Origin: Pseudomonadota bacterium
GTDB taxonomy: Bacteria; Pseudomonadota; Alphaproteobacteria; Paracaedibacterales; CAITNM01
Assembly (NCBI GenBank): GCA_026400695.1
Contig: JAPLON010000122.1
Span: 8,589 to 13,741 of the forward strand
DNA length: 5,153 nucleotides
Direction: 5' to 3'
Part shown: positions 4,764 to 5,153 of the stretch, piece after piece
Layout of the letters: each line of letters opens with the position of its first letter
How positions within the stretch are numbered: the first letter of the stretch is position 1
Notes under the pieces: generated by a model
Databases searched by the model: none
The model's input: only the letters and a program-made list of their open reading frames with translations
What the model was told of the DNA's origin: nothing
Made by a program: the position numbers and the translations under genes

Positions 4764-5153
4764 TCATGAACGTGAGCTGCATAGCACATATTTCACGAAC
4801 AAATTTATGACACATAAAACAGATTCAGTAGCCCCCCAAGCTATAGAAAATACAGCTCCCATAAATTTTTCAGATTCTACAAAAAGGGTTAATAAAATGA
4901 GCTTTACTGTATCGCAATCTAAATTTTTTAAGATTCCGCTTTTAGATTTATAGTCTTCATTGCAAATTCTACAATCACAATCGCAGTCCATTCTAGACAT
5001 TTTTTGACGCGCAGATGAGTCATCTTCTGATTGTTCTAATACTTTGTAAAAAGCTGAGTTTCGAGTCCCTTGTTCTTGAGCGGGATCTTGATCGTAAGTA
5101 CAGGCACAATCTAATTTTAAAGCGGCAACTAATGATAATAAAATTAGTAATTT
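4764..5153 (-). CDS. Unrecognised Cys-rich, probably exported protein (5' end outside window)
   Basis: A minus-strand frame is open from the right edge to a TGA at 4764, giving 129 visible residues without a start. It opens with KLLILLSLVAALKLDCAC, which looks like the hydrophobic core of a signal peptide whose first residues lie just outside the window; Cys16 or Cys18 might be a lipoprotein cysteine, but the preceding residues do not form a clean lipobox. After a polar linker (about 20-52) comes a cysteine cluster, MDCDCDCRIC (55-64), with another Cys at 80, then a hydrophobic stretch at about 97-124 that could be a membrane segment. The ATG at 5000 (Met52) is internal on this reading. The stop is 21 nt from that of csrA, with which it converges. 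I do not recognise the family. The long open frame plus signal-like start support a gene, but it is short, partial, and could carry a frameshift after about residue 84. Confidence 0.5.
   Translation of the reverse strand, partial: KLLILLSLVAALKLDCACTYDQDPAQEQGTRNSAFYKVLEQSEDDSSARQKMSRMDCDCDCRICNEDYKSKSGILKNLDCDTVKLILLTLFVESEKFMGAVFSIAWGATESVLCVINLFVKYVLCSSRS

Noticed and set aside
4743..4785. Possible terminator after csrA (CTCAC ... GTGAG)
   Set aside because: Five-bp arms with a loop of about 15-20 nt and no following T run; too weak to call.
4696..4953. Plus-strand frame overlapping the csrA 3' end
   Set aside because: Overlaps csrA by 47 nt, lacks a domain or clear ribosome binding site, and competes with the longer minus-strand frame that stays open to the window edge and starts with a signal-like segment. 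Not fully excluded.

Overview
The window is AT-rich chromosomal DNA dominated by housekeeping genes. It looks alphaproteobacterial: the RF1 C-terminus (TGDRSERIRTYNFPQGRVSD), the YebC N-terminus (MAGHSQFKNIMYRKGAQDAK), the small CHCC zinc-finger gene of the mitochondrial NDUFS6 family and the short rubredoxin-less rubrerythrin are all forms I associate with that class. The low GC and the canonical bacterial type of histidyl-tRNA synthetase would suit a Rickettsiales/Holosporales-like or other deep-branching AT-rich lineage. This is inference from remembered family patterns, not from a search.

Layout. Left block, plus strand: the 3' third of prfA (release factor 1; the window opens exactly after the GGQ motif), yebC 20 nt later, and a 126-residue NTF2/SnoaL-like protein 10 nt after that, probably one transcript. 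Middle block, minus strand, read right to left: rubrerythrin, hisS, a 50-codon zinc-finger gene that is easily missed because it is short and overlaps both neighbours, and ygfZ (IBA57/GcvT-fold Fe-S cluster protein). Gaps are 4 nt or negative, so this is a tight operon. The two blocks converge at 1535-1633. Right block: an intergenic region (4253-4499) with divergent sigma70-like promoters for the rubrerythrin operon and for csrA, then csrA on the plus strand. csrA converges with an incomplete minus-strand ORF that enters at the right edge with a signal-peptide-like start and a cysteine cluster; I do not recognise it.

How the parts fit: prfA and yebC both serve translation (termination, and transcription/translation control). 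The minus operon mixes peroxide defence by a di-iron protein, tRNA charging, a zinc-site protein tied in other organisms to respiratory complex I, and Fe-S cluster maturation. A shared theme of iron/redox and respiratory-enzyme upkeep is plausible but inferred. CsrA is a post-transcriptional regulator. I see no CRISPR array, insertion sequence, tRNA or rRNA gene, and no clear new multi-gene system. The least explained items are the Cys-rich exported ORF at the right edge and the rubrerythrin-hisS-zinc finger-ygfZ grouping.
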